Shown in pieces: positions 21,101 to 32,674 of a stretch of DNA of 64,000 nucleotides. The translations under genes and the position numbers were made by a program. Source of the stretch: Phytophthora colocasiae (taxonomy: Eukaryota > Oomycota > Peronosporomycetes > Peronosporales > Peronosporaceae); assembly GCA_018806915.1 (NCBI GenBank), contig JAGKQI010000023.1, forward strand, positions 124,001 to 188,000. Reading direction: 5' to 3'. The notes below the pieces were generated by a model that was given only the letters and a program-made list of their open reading frames with translations, did no database searches and had not been told where the DNA came from. Positions within the stretch are counted from its first letter, which is position 1. Every line of letters starts with the position of its first letter.

Positions 21101-24100
21101 CTTACGAGTGGCTGTTTTTTTTTTCGCGCGAATTTTGCACCAACTTGGCCCTCCTGAGCTTCTTCTGTCTGGCGAAGGAGTTCAAAACCCCAAACTAGTG
21201 ATATCGAGGTGCCCAAAACTGTTAACTTTGGGTTGGGGGACCCCACGATACAGGGCAAAGGGGACCCCCGACAGAGGGGCAAAACCGGTTGATACACGTG
21301 TATCGGCTGAAACATATATATATAGGGTTGCGCCGGATCGTGGGGCCGGAGGACAAACTTTGAGACGAGACTGTGTGCGTTCTAGTTGGCGGTAGCGGGC
21401 AAGTCGCGGCGCAAATCGTATCTACGGATCAAGGCGCGTCGAGTGGTACCGGTGGCGGGTCATGTATGTGCACAACCATTCCGCCCCGTCTATGTAAAGA
21501 TGGCGTATACAATGCACGCGAACACGCACGTGGGAGGAAACAAACGACACACTTTTCCGCTTCTAGGATGTGCACCGACTATGTATATACGTATACCACC
21601 TGTTTGTGTGCACGAAACCGAGCATGTATGCTGCGTGTATTCCGTGTCGTGCTTTCTATCCGCGAGTGTACTAGTAGCCACTGTAATGTTGTTGCAGGCT
21701 GCTTCTATCCGCTGATTGGCTACGAACTTGACATAAAACGGCTGTCTGTGGTTTGTAGTCGGATTCGGTATGGTCAAACAGACACCCTTGCGAAATTTCA
21801 GGCCCGCCAGGTCTGTAGTTGCTGCAGTATTACAATCTAATCGCTGATTGGTTATTGCGTGTATACACGCCCTTCTATGTCCATTCTCATAGTGAACGAT
21901 GTAGACATCGATATCTTACGAGTGGCTGTTTTTTTCGCGCGAATTTTGCACCAACTTGGCCCTCCTGAGCTTCTTCTGTCTGGCGAAGGAGTTCAAAACC
22001 CAAACTAGTGATATCGAGGTGCCCAAAACTGTTAACTTTGGGTTGGGGACCCCACGATACAGGGCAAAGGGACCCCCGACAGAGGGGCAAAACCGGTTGA
22101 GGGGACCCCGGACCCCGCCGATACACGTGTATCGGCTGGAAACATATATATAGGGTTGCGCCGGATCGTGGGGCCGGAGGACAAACTTTGAGACGAGACT
22201 GTGTGCGTTGTAGTTGGCGGTAGCGGGCAAGTCGCGGCGCAAATCGTATCTACGGATCAAGGCGCGTCGAGTGGTACCGGTGGCGGGTCATGTATGTGCA
22301 CAACCATTCCGCCCCGTCTATGTAAAGATGGCGTATACAATGCACGCGAACACGCACGTGGGAGGAAACAAACGACACACTTTTCCGCTTCTAGGATGTG
22401 CACCGACTATGTATATACGTATACCACCTGTTTTCAGCACGAAACCGAGCATGTATGCTGCGTGTATTCCGTGTCGTGCTTTCTATCCGCGAGTGTACTA
22501 GTAGCCACTGTAATGTTGTTGCAGGCTGCTTCTATCCGCTGATTGGCTACGAACTTGACATAAAACGGCTGTCTGTGGTTTGTAGTCGGATTCGGTATGG
22601 TCAAACAGACACCCTTGCGAAATTTCAGGCCCGCCAGGTCTGTAGTTGCTGCAGTATTACAATCTAATCGCTGATTGGTTATTGCGTGTATACACGCCCT
22701 TCTATGTCCATTCTCATAGTGAACGATGTAGACATCGATATCTTACGAGTGGCTGTTTTTTTTTTCGCGCGAATTTTGCACCAACTTGGCCCTCCTGAGC
22801 TTCTTCTGTCTGGCGAAGGAGTTCAAAACCCCAAACTAGTGATATCGAGGTGCCCAAAACTGTTAACTTTGGGTTGGGGGAACCCACGAAACAGGGCAAA
22901 AGGGGACCCCCGACAGAGGGGCAAAACCGGTTGAGGGGGACCCCCGGACCCCGCCGATACACGTGTATCGGCTGAAACATATATATAGGGTTGCGCCGGA
23001 TCGTGGGGCCGGAGGACAAACTTTGAGACGAGACTGTGTGCGTTGTAGTTGGCGGTAGCGGGCAAGTCGCGGCGCAAATCGTATCTACGGATCAAGGCGC
23101 GTCGAGTGGTACCGGTGGCGGGTCATGTATGTGCACAACCATTCCGCCCCGTCTATGTAAAGATGGCGTATACAATGCACGCGAACACGCACGTGGGAGG
23201 AAACAAACGACACACTTTTCCGCTTCTAGGATGTGCACCGACTATGTATATACGTATACCACCTGTTTGTGTGCACGAAACCGAGCATGTATGCTGCGTG
23301 TATTCCGTGTCGTGCTTTCTATCCGCGAGTGTACTAGTAGCCACTGTAATGTTGTTGCAGGCTGCTTCTATCCGCTGATTGGCTACGAACTTGACATAAA
23401 ACGGCTGTCTGTGGTTTGTAGTCGGATTCGGTATGGTCAAACAGACACCCTTGCGAAATTTCAGGCCCGCCAGGTCTGTAGTTGCTGCAGTATTACAATC
23501 TAATCGCTGATTGGTTATTGCGTGTATACACGCCCTTCTATGTCCATTCTCATAGTGAACCATGTAGACATCGATATCTTACGAGTGGCTGTTTTTTTTT
23601 TCGCGCGAATTTTGCACCAACTTGGCCCTCCTGAGCTTCTTCTGTCTGGCGAAGGAGTTCAAAACCCCAAACTAGTGATATCGAGGTGCCCAAAACTGTT
23701 AACTTTGGGTTGGGGACCCCACGATACAGGGCAAAGGGGACCCCCGACAGAGGGGCAAAACCGGTTGAGGGGGACCCCCGGACCCCGCCGATACACGTGT
23801 ATCGGCTGAAACATATATATAGGGTTGCGCCGGATCGTGGGGCCGGAGGACAAACTTTGAGACGAGACTGTGTGCGTTGTAGTTGGCGGTAGCGGGCAAG
23901 TCGCGGCGCAAATCGTATCTACGGATCAAGGCGCGTCGAGTGGTACCGGTGGCGGGTCATGTATGTGCACAACCATTCCGCCCCGTCTATGTAAAGATGG
24001 CGTATACAATGCACGCGAACACGCACGTGGGAGGAAACAAACGACACACTTTTCCGCTTCTAGGATGTGCACCGACTATGTATATACGTATACCACCTGT

Positions 24101-24353
24101 TTGTGTGCACGAAACCGAGCATGTATGCTGCGTGTATTCCGTGTCGTGCTTTCTATCCGCGAGTGTACTAGTAGCCACTGTAATGTTGTTGCAGGCTGCT
24201 TCTATCCGCTGATTGGCTACGAACTTGACATAAAACGGCTGTCTGTGGTTTGTAGTCGGATTCGGTATGGTCAAAAAGACACCCTTGCGAAATTTCAGGC
24301 CCGCCAGGTCTGTAGTTGCTGCAGTATTACAATCTAATCGCTGATTGGTTATT

Positions 24354-24367
24354 GCGTGTATACACGC
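24354..24367. promoter_or_regulatory. 14-bp palindrome in the array unit (representative copy)
   Basis: GCGTGTATACACGC is a perfect palindrome present in nearly every unit. It follows a reverse CCAAT word (GCTGATTGGTTATT); a second such word (GCTGATTGGCTAC) lies about 130 bases upstream. The first units (18161-20641) carry GATAGG instead of GATTGG, and the unit starting 18990 has lost the palindrome. Confidence 0.5.
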
Positions 24368-24425
24368 CCTTCTATGTCCATTCTCATAGTGAACGATGTA
24401 GACATCGATATCTTACGAGTGGCTG

Positions 24426-24434
24426 TTTTTTTTT
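24426..24434 (+). terminator. Variable poly-T run in the array unit (representative copy)
   Basis: A run of about 6-9 T, followed by CGCGCGAATTTTGCACC, occurs once per unit and varies in length between units. It would satisfy an RNA polymerase III terminator, but no internal A/B-box promoter was found, so a role in termination is speculative. The T-run is interrupted by G at 53003-53009. Confidence 0.3.
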
Positions 24435-24531
24435 CGCGCGAATTTTGCACCAACTTGGCCCTCCTGAGCTTCTTCTGTCTGGCGAAGGAGTTCAAAACCC
24501 CAAACTAGTGATATCGAGGTGCCCAAAACTG

Positions 24532-24620
24532 TTAACTTTGGGTTGGGGGACCCCACGATACAGGGCAAAGGGGACCCCCGACAGAGGGGCAAAACCGGTT
24601 GAGGGGGACCCCCGGACCCC
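24532..24620. repeat. Hypervariable G/C-tract block of the array unit (representative copy)
   Basis: From TTAA onward the unit holds alternating runs of 3-5 G and 4-5 C (GGGTTGGGGGACCCC, AAGGGGACCCCC, GAGGGGGACCCCC). Run lengths differ between almost all units, and larger deletions have occurred here (near 21288, 52350, 54840, 55652 and 58953). The block could form G-quadruplex or hairpin structures on either strand. Confidence 0.6.
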
Positions 24621-24640
24621 GCCGATACACGTGTATCGGC
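24621..24640. promoter_or_regulatory. 20-bp perfect palindrome with CACGTG core (representative copy)
   Basis: GCCGATACACGTGTATCGGC is its own reverse complement and lies seven bases before a TATATATA run. The core CACGTG is the E-box/G-box bound by bHLH or bZIP dimers (known of those families). It recurs in almost all of the 42 units; exceptions include 26272-26291 (CACCTG core) and units with an adjacent deletion. Confidence 0.6.
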
Positions 24641-24647
24641 TGAAACA

Positions 24648-24655
24648 TATATATA
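24648..24655 (+). promoter_or_regulatory. TATA-like element of the array unit (representative copy)
   Basis: TATATATA followed by GGGTTGCGCC occurs once per unit, downstream of the palindrome, on the plus strand. Spacing and order resemble a core promoter that would transcribe toward CGGGTCATG. No transcript start can be seen from sequence alone. Confidence 0.4.
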
Positions 24656-27600
24656 GGGTTGCGCCGGATCGTGGGGCCGGAGGACAAACTTTGAGACGAG
24701 ACTGTGTGCGTTGTAGTTGGCGGTAGCGGGCAAGTCGCGGCGCAAATCGTATCTACGGATCAAGGCGCGTCGAGTGGTACCGGTGGCGGGTCATGTATGT
24801 GCACAACCATTCCGCCCCGTCTATGTAAAGATGGCGTATACAATGCACGCGAACACGCACGTGGGAGGAAACAAACGACACACTTTTCCGCTTCTAGGAT
24901 GTGCACCGACTATGTATATACGTATACCACCTGTTTGTGTGCACGAAACCGAGCATGTATGCTGCGTGTATTCCGTGTCGTGCTTTCTATCCGTGAGTGT
25001 ACTAGTAGCCACTGTAATGTTGTTGCAGGCTGCTTCTATCCGCTGATTGGCTACGAACTTGACATAAAACGGCTGTCTGTGGTTTGTAGTCGGATTCGGT
25101 ATGGTCAAACAGACACCCTTGCGAAATTTCAGGCCCGCCAGGTCTGTAGTTGCTGCAGTATTACAATCTAATCGCTGATTGGTTATTGCGTGTATACACG
25201 CCCTTCTATGTCCATTCTCATAGTGAACCATGTAGACATCGACATCTTACGAGTGGCTGTTTTTTTTTCGCGCGAATTTTGCACCAACTTGGCCCTCCTG
25301 AGCTTCTTCTGTCTGGCGAAGGAGTTCAAAACCCCAAACTAGTGATATCGAGGTGCCCAAAACTGTTAACTTTGGGTTGGGGGACCCCACGATACAGGGC
25401 AAAGGGGACCCCCGACAGAGGGGCAAAACCGGTTGCCGGACCCCGCCGATACACGTGTATCGGCTGAAACATATATATAGGGTTGCGCCGGATCGTGGGG
25501 CCGGAGGACAAACTTTGAGACGAGACTGTGTGCGTTGTAGTTGGCGGTAGCGGGCAAGTCGCGGCGCAAATCGTATCTACGGATCAAGGCGCGTCGAGTG
25601 GTACCGGTGGCGGGTCATGTATGTGCACAACCATTCCGCCCCGTCTATGTAAAGATGGCGTATACAATGCACGCGAACACGCACGTGGGAGGAAACAAAC
25701 GACACACTTTTCCGCTTCTAGGATGTGCACCGACTATGTATATACGTATACCACCTGTTTGTGTGCACGAAACCGAGCATGTATGCTGCGTGTATTCCGT
25801 GTCGTGCTTTCTATCCGTGAGTGTACTAGTAGCCACTGTAATGTTGTTGCAGGCTGCTTCTATCCGCTGATTGGCTACGAACTTGACATAAAACGGCTGT
25901 CTGTGGTTTGTAGTCGGATTCGGTATGGTCAAAAAGACACCCTTGCGAAATTTCAGGCCCGCCAGGTCTGTAGTTGCTGCAGTATTACAATCTAATCGCT
26001 GATTGGTTATTGCGTGTATACACGCCCTTCTATGTCCATTCTCATAGTGAACCATGTAGACATCGACATCTTACGAGTGGCTGTTTTTTCGCGCGAATTT
26101 TGCACCAACTTGGCCCTCCTGAGCTTCTTCTGTCTGGCGAAGGAGTTCAAAACCCCAAACTAGTGATATCGAGGTGCCCAAAACTGTTAACTTTGGGTTG
26201 GGGACCCCACGATACAGGGCAAAGGGACCCCGACAGAGGGGCAAAACCGGTTGAGGGGACCCCGGACCCCGCCGATACACCTGTATCGGCAGAAACAAAA
26301 ATATATGGTTGCGACGGATCGTATGCCAGCAGGACAAACTATGATACGAGACTGTGTTCTTAGTAGTTGTCGGTAGCGGGCAAGTCGCGGCGCAAATCGT
26401 ATCTACGGATCAAGGCGCGTCGAGTGGTACCGGTGGCGGGTCATGTATGTGCACAACCATTCCGCCCCGTCTATGTAAAGATGGCGTATACAATGCACGC
26501 GAACACGCACGTGGGAGGAAACAAACGACACACTTTTCCGCTTCTAGGATGTGCACCGACTATGTATATACGTATACCACCTGTTTGTGTGCACGAAACC
26601 GAGCATGTATGCTGCGTGTATTCCGTGTCGTGCTTTCTATCCGCGAGTGTACTAGTAGCCACTGTAATGTTGTTGCAGGCTGCTTCTATCCGCTGATTGG
26701 CTACGAACTTGACATAAAACGGCTGTCTGTGGTTTGTAGTCGGATTCGGTATGGTCAAACAGACACCCTTGCGAAATTTCAGGCCCGCCAGGTCTGTAGT
26801 TGCTGCAGTATTACAATCTAATCGCTGATTGGTTATTGCGTGTATACACGCCCTTCTATGTCCATTCTCATAGTGAACCATGTAGACATCGACATCTTAC
26901 GAGTGGCTGTTTTTTTTTTCGCGCGAATTTTGCACCAACTTGGCCCTCCTGAGCTTCTTCTGTCTGGCGAAGGAGTTCAAAACCCCAAACTAGTGATATC
27001 GAGGTGCCCAAAACTGTTAACTTTGGGTTGGGGGACCCCACGATACAGGGCAAAGGGGACCCCGACAGAGGCAAAACCGGTTGAGGGACCCCCGGACCCC
27101 GCCGATACACGTGTATCGGCTGAAACATATATATAGGGTTGCGCCGGATCGTGGGGCCGGAGGACAAACTTTGAGACGAGACTGTGTGCGTTGTAGTTGG
27201 CGGTAGCGGGCAAGTCGCGGCGCAAATCGTATCTACGGATCAAGGCGCGTCGAGTGGTACCGGTGGCGGGTCATGTATGTGCACAACCATTCCGCCCCGT
27301 CTATGTAAAGATGGCGTATACAATGCACGCGAACACGCACGTGGGAGGAAACAAACGACACACTTTTCCGCTTCTAGGATGTGCACCGACTATGTATATA
27401 CGTATACCACCTGTTTGTGTGCACGAAACCGAGCATGTATGCTGCGTGTATTCCGTGTCGTGCTTTCTATCCGCGAGTGTACTAGTAGCCACTGTAATGT
27501 TGTTGCAGGCTGCTTCTATCCGCTGATTGGCTACGAACTTGACATAAAACGGCTGTCTGTGGTTTGTAGTCGGATTCGGTATGGTCAAACAGACACCCTT

Positions 27601-28678
27601 GCGAAATTTCAGGCCCGCCAGGTCTGTAGTTGCTGCAGTATTACAATCTAATCGCTGATTGGTTATTGCGTGTATACACGCCCTTCTATGTCCATTCTCA
27701 TAGTGAACGATGTAGACATCGATATCTTACGAGTGGCTGTTTTTTTTTCGCGCGAATTTTTCACCAACATGGCCCACCAGAGCATATTATGTCTGGCGAA
27801 GGAGTTAAAAAACCCAAAAAAGTGATATCGAGGTGCCCAAAACTGTTAACATTGGGTTTGGGGACCCCACGATACAGGGCCAAGGGGACCCCCGACAGAG
27901 GGGCAAAACCGGTTGAGGGGGACCCCCGGACCCCGCCGATACACGTGTATCGGCTGAAACATATATATAGGGTTGCGCCGGATCGTGGGGCCGGAGGACA
28001 AACTTTGAGACGAGACTGTGTGCGTTGTAGTTGGCGGTAGCGGGCAAGTCGCGGCGCAAATCGTATCTACGGATCAAGGCGCGTCGAGTGGTACCGGTGG
28101 CGGGTCATGTATGTGCACAACCATTCCGCCCCGTCTATGTAAAGATGGCGTATACAATGCACGCGAACACGCACGTGGGAGGAAACAAACGACACACTTT
28201 TCCGCTTCTAGGATGTGCACCGACTATGTATATACGTATACCACCTGTTTGCAGCACGAAACCGAGCATGTATGCTGCGTGTATTCCGTGTCGTGCTTTC
28301 TATCCGCGAGTGTACTAGTAGCCACTGTAATGTTGTTGCAGGCTGCTTCTATCCGCTGATTGGCTACGAACTTGACATAAAACGGCTGTCTGTGGTTTGT
28401 AGTCGGATTCGGTATGGTCAAACAGACACCCTTGCGAAATTTCAGGCCCGCCAGGTCTGTAGTTGCTGCAGTATTACAATCTAATCGCTGATTGGTTATT
28501 GCGTGTATACACGCCCTTCTATGTCCATTCTCATAGTGAACGATGTAGACATCGATATCTTACGAGTGGCTGTTTTTTTTTCGCGCGAATTTTGCACCAA
28601 CTTGGCCCTCCTGAGCTTCTTCTGTCTGGCGAAGGAGTTCAAAACCCCAAACTAGTGATATCGAGGTGCCCAAAACTG

Positions 28679-28682
28679 TTAA
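28679..28682. other. TTAA target duplication, left copy of piggyBac element
   Basis: TTAA belongs to the array unit (ACTGTTAACTTTGGG) and is duplicated at 39844-39847. Removing the element and one copy restores an 834-bp unit, which proves insertion into the array. Confidence 0.9.
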
Positions 28683-28695
28683 CCCTATCGTTACC
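28683..28695 (+). repeat. Left terminal inverted repeat of the piggyBac-like element
   Basis: CCCTATCGTTACC directly follows TTAA. It matches the reverse complement of 39831-39843 in all 13 bases. A CCC start is usual for piggyBac ends. Confidence 0.9.
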
Positions 28696-29471
28696 AAAAT
28701 GATACATGATGTACGTTTCTCTGAGGACATACTGAATTCAAGTTCATTTATCGTCATATTTCCAGGATTCTTCGAACAGTCGCAGAGGTTCTGACCAATG
28801 AAACGTAAGGAATTGTCTTGTGGAACAGTGTACCATATCATGCTATTGTGTCTCGATGGGTACAAGCCACTCACGCTAATGTGTCTTTCGTGGTACTAAT
28901 AACTCTGTGTCAAAACACCAAAGAGAAAACTTCTACGCTCCCCACGGAACAGCCTCTACATTGCTACGAGACGAGTTTTCAAACTGCTACCACTGAACTA
29001 CACTGCTACGCTGACGTGTTTTTACCGTCATTATCACCACTACGGAGCAGACGCTACATCAACGAGTTTTTTACCAGCCTGTTGCCGGTTATCGGAGACT
29101 TTTCTTGCCTGCAATTACGTGGAACATGGCAAATGTTCCACTCGAACCCTTGTGTATGAGTTCAATGCTTCATTATACACCAGAGCTCACGTTTTCTCTC
29201 CTATACACCGTAGCATCGCACTCAATTGCGTATGGACAACCCGCGACAAACACCACTTTGACAATCGGCCGCCTTTCGACGCGGATAAGTCAAACTATCA
29301 AGTGTACTCGACTTTTAGCTGTCCCGTTCGTTCACTACTGCATTCTTGTAGTGCGAGAGTTCGATAACAATATATTTAGCAAACCCATTCTTTAAAACGA
29401 CTAGAACATGAACTAGCTGTCGCTTTTATGACGTCGGCGTGGTTGCATGAATCTTGACCACAACGAACGAT
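28696..29471. other. Left subterminal region of the piggyBac-like element, no gene recognised
   Basis: These about 780 bases hold the shared subterminal motif and short open frames (for example 29119-29367) that match no family I know. Part of it could be a further captured fragment, but nothing supports that directly. Confidence 0.4.
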
Positions 29472-31090
29472 CTTCAATGGACCAATTGTATAGATAAATG
29501 TATGCAGATCACATTGGACCAAATGTGATGATCTTTGTATGTCCTGATACCGTGAAGTAGGTTCAAGTACAGTTAGTCGATGTGATCATGGATGTGTTCC
29601 TGGTACAGTCTCAATACAATTGTGGAGCCTATAGTTCCTGTGGTGACACCCGACATCTTTCGAGCGGAGTATCCTTGTTGCCTCGTCGCTAGTCTAGTAA
29701 AGTCCTGGCGGCACATGACCTCGGAGCTCTGGAAGCGAGGTGAAGAGCAATGGAAACGATGTTAGTATCGTCTATGGCGAGCTCATACTGGAATAATGAT
29801 GTCATGTATCTCGAATTGATCGTTAAGTTCCTGATCGCGTAGAATTGCAATAAACAATTGTGAATACTACGTAGTATTAGTTTGAAATATTGACTGTAGT
29901 TTTCGAGTACATACAATGCCTATTTCAGCTCATGATAAAACGTTTCTTGCAGATACTAGTGATGTAAGCGATGTTCAGTGTAAATTCAGGCCAAACGTAT
30001 GTCAATCAGAGGTCACTGCAAACTGTGTCGCGCCAATAAGTTGTTCCAAACAACGTTTCCACCTCTGCATCTCGGGAAGTTCCTCTAGTGACAGCTAGAT
30101 CAAGAGTATCCGGCAAGCAGCCTCAACGGCTATGACAGGCGAGTCCTGGACACAAAGCCCAGCAAACGCTGGTAGCTTGGCCACCCGCGGGCTTAAGTGT
30201 CACCTGCCACAGCAGTACGACGGACCATTGTACGACAGCCACAGCGTCCGTGCTGGATCCAACAGCGTCGGTCCGGCAGGGTCAAGTCTGCGCACAGCAG
30301 GGTGCCGCGAGCGTTGGTCTTACCGGCGCGCAGTCCACAGTTCTTCGAAGTCCCAGCAGCGTTACTGGACCCAGTATGCACTCTGCCCTGTGCTGCAGAC
30401 GTACGGCGTGCCACGCGAAGACCCTATGGAGTACGAGCCTTCCGGTGAGGCACAACACCCACGCGACAGCGGTACGAGACTTGGACATCTAAGCAGCTCC
30501 GGAAAAAGCGTTCACATCTCCAGCTACGCGGTCTCAAGACTGCGAAGAAGCACGTGATGGTGGAGGCTTTGTACCGGTATTACCGGAATCAGCGACTCAA
30601 AGACATGGCGGAAGCTGCCAGCACGGAAAAAAACAGCGCAGCATCACAGCATCAGGTTCAGTAGTAGTGGCGGGACCCTTGTCAATACTGGTAGCGGTAG
30701 CTGGCGCTCATGTGTGGAACTCGATGTGTTGCTTTCAAGGCAAATTTGGAAATGGAAGTTGCTTGGGACTTGATTTGCACAGGGCTTACTTGGTCTACCT
30801 TCAATTACGTTCCACCAATCGCATTTGATCTTGAAGTTATGCAGCCAATCATTGCGACGCATTCTTCGGAGATAAATGGTGATTGGTCAAAAGCGAAGAC
30901 ATGGGAGAAACCTTGCCTGCGAAGATACCGTGGCAACTTCAAACGTCGCGCGGGAAAGCACATTCTTTGAGTACTCAAAATGGGCAACTAGTAACCAAAA
31001 TCAAAGCGATTCAAATTTGAATATGGATCTATCGAAATACAGAAAAGTGCAGATGAAGGAAAGGATCGAATATACCATGATTTGTATTGC
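29472..31090 (+). repeat. Left arm of 1.62-kb inverted repeat
   Basis: It is the reverse complement of 33575-35194. Reading both arms I found only two substitutions and a one-base indel, so they are about 99.8% identical. Homology starts at CTTCAATGG and ends after TTTGTATTGC. The arm is AT-rich at its outer part, has a GC-rich part (30130-30650) with a decayed frame, then a segment ending in a Glu/Lys-rich open frame. I see no flanking duplication. Confidence 0.92.
30197..30663 (+). pseudogene. Decayed ORF in left arm with a SAP-like C terminus
   Basis: One frame stays open from about 30197 except for a TGA at 30446-30448. It ends in a Lys/Arg-rich helical stretch (SKQLRKKRSHLQLRGLKTAK) followed by VEALYRYY and a stop. 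The LxLRGLKTAKKxxxVEAL spacing resembles a SAP DNA-binding motif, a weak match by eye. No ATG is in place, and an alternative frame starts with ATG at 30132. The same TGA is in the other arm, so the decay predates the inverted duplication. Confidence 0.3.
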
Positions 31091-31419
31091 TGCAAGGTGG
31101 CCCAGGATATTGTGTACCAGCGATCGAGACATGCTCCTATCGTCATTTATCTCTACTAAGCTGCTAGTAACCGATGATTGCGTTTGCAATGCGGAACGAG
31201 TGTTTATAACGATTCGACATGGCTGTCTTGCCGCGTTGGGATTACTGTTGGTGGTTAGACGTCTTTTATGGCGGTGGTATAATCGTTTATTCACTAAAGA
31301 TTTTTTATGTAGTGGAAGCGCCGCATTCATGACACTTACCGAGACATCGGCCGACATGGTCATAGATAAGGTCGTTAGGGAAGCTAAATGACATCAACGT
31401 ACCTCATATCCTGTAGATC
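31091..31419. other. Leader between left arm and CEP41-like pseudogene
   Basis: An open plus-strand frame runs in from the arm and ends at 31391. It encodes a hydrophobic, Arg-rich stretch that I do not recognise. It may be upstream sequence brought along with the CEP41-like gene. Confidence 0.35.
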
Positions 31420-32396
31420 ATGGAGAAGCGGATTCCGCAGAACCCCAAGTACAAGAACACTCAAAGCAAAATCGATTCGGGCTCCACAGTGAACAAAGTC
31501 CGTCTGATCTGTACGCTCTCGTCTCCATTTTCCTTTAAAAAAATCCTATCTCTAACCATAAAATCTCTTCCAGCAAACAAAGAGTTCATAAACGTCGTGA
31601 TGAAACATTCCGTCGGATCACGTGTCGTTGTCTAGCTGAACTTTTCTCCGAGTATGAAGATACTGGAAGCTCCACTCAGCCGGAAATGGTCGCAAGAATG
31701 GTCAAAGGAGCCGACGGAGAGTTCACAATGGAGTTTGTGCCTGCAAACGAAGATAACCAGGAAAATTACGGTCCTTGGATCGTCAGTTACGACGCAGAGG
31801 AGAAGGAAGACTGCGATCCACCCTACCTGGTACTGGATACTCGAAGCAAAGAAGAATGTTCAACCAACCGCATCCAACGAGCCAAAAACTACCCCACTCC
31901 GTGAGACCTCCTACTGCCGGAAATGCATCAATTCAAGAACCAGGACAGCAAATTGATCATTGTCTATGATTTGGACGACGAAACGGTGGCTTAAACCGCT
32001 CATACGCTGGTACAGCGTGGATTCGTCAATATTTACGCGCTGACAGGCGGAATTATTGAATACGTAGACGAATTTCCGCGGCATATTGAGGGAACTCCAC
32101 TCCCTCCGAAGCCTGTGAACCCGAAGCAACCCAAGCGCGACGTGTACAAGAACTCGCCAACTCTTAACTCCACTGGCACTCGGAGCGTCCGTAGTACGAT
32201 ATCCAATATCAGCTCTGTTATGAGCAACCTCAGTGTGGCTGACTCGGTCATTTCTAAGGCCACCGCACGTAAGGAACGAGCTGGAGTTATGCCGACTACA
32301 GATAAATGGGAGATTCATTTACAGAGTAAACTCTTCAAAAACAACAAAGAAGAAATCTTGATCATGAGTTTTATGGATATACAATATGTAGTGTAG
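31420..32396 (+). pseudogene. CEP41-like centrosomal rhodanese-domain protein, pseudogene
   Basis: The N terminus (EKRIPQNPKYKNTQSKIDSG) is the hallmark of CEP41, a centrosomal and ciliary protein needed for tubulin polyglutamylation. A likely intron (about 31498-31581) separates it from RRDETFRRI and a Glu/Asp-rich linker. A rhodanese domain follows (PPYLVLDTRSKEE, KLIIVYDLDDE, LVQRGFVNIYALTGG). The C-terminal tail is Ser-rich and holds TDKWE. The frame is broken by TGA (31902-31904), TAA (31992-31994) and probably a frame error at the intron. Both stops look like C-to-T changes (CGA and CAA codons). The rhodanese loop lacks a catalytic Cys, as CEP41 does. This is a host gene captured by the transposon, now dead. 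Confidence 0.8.
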
Positions 32397-32674
32397 GTGC
32401 AATGAGAAGCCATTCATGACACTTATAATGATGCATTTTGCGCAACACCAGTACATGTAGATATTGGATTCACATTGTCCATATCGTTGACCGTTGCTGT
32501 TCAATCAAAAATGTATAGGTGTTGAAAATGAAATTGTCAGTACGTTAGTCATGCTCGAACAAAGCTGCCGAGTTACTTCTGCAGTGGAATGAGTTGATAT
32601 GCATCGCGTGGAAATCGTGATATTTGGATGAATATGTAAGAAGAAGACGATAATTTTTGTAAAATATCGTAAAC
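32397..32674. other. Intergenic region between convergent cargo genes
   Basis: These 278 AT-rich bases hold the 3' ends of the CEP41-like pseudogene (+) and the DOT1-like gene (-). No gene was seen. Confidence 0.5.

Larger units (their letters stand above)
18161..28682 (+). repeat. Tandem array of an about 830-bp unit, left block (13 units, last one split)
   Basis: Near-identical units, with lengths of 814-835 bp in this block, are joined head to tail. Taking the C of CGGGTCATG as the start, units begin at 18161, 18990, 19813, 20642, 21456, 22284, 23119, 23953, 24787, 25611, 26437, 27267 and 28101. The last is interrupted at TTAA 28679-28682 and resumes at 39844. Units differ by single bases, poly-T length and G/C-tract length. 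Frames of 95-155 codons recur only because the DNA is homogeneous; the longest lacks an ATG. No tRNA, 5S or snRNA sequence was recognised. The block starts directly at a truncated gag. Confidence 0.95.

Noticed and set aside
23870..24337. Recurring 155-codon plus-strand open frame in subtype-A array units
   Set aside because: It starts with GTG, not ATG; subtype B breaks it with a one-base length difference; several overlapping frames on both strands persist equally because the DNA is homogenised; substitutions between units do not favour silent sites by eye.
24412..24440. RNA polymerase III gene ending at the poly-T run
   Set aside because: No A/B-box or known small RNA was found upstream; only the T-run and a distant TATA support it.
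30132..30557. 141-codon ATG frame in the repeat arm as a gene
   Set aside because: Low-complexity composition and another frame is better supported by its Lys/Arg-rich end; both arms carry it because they are copies.
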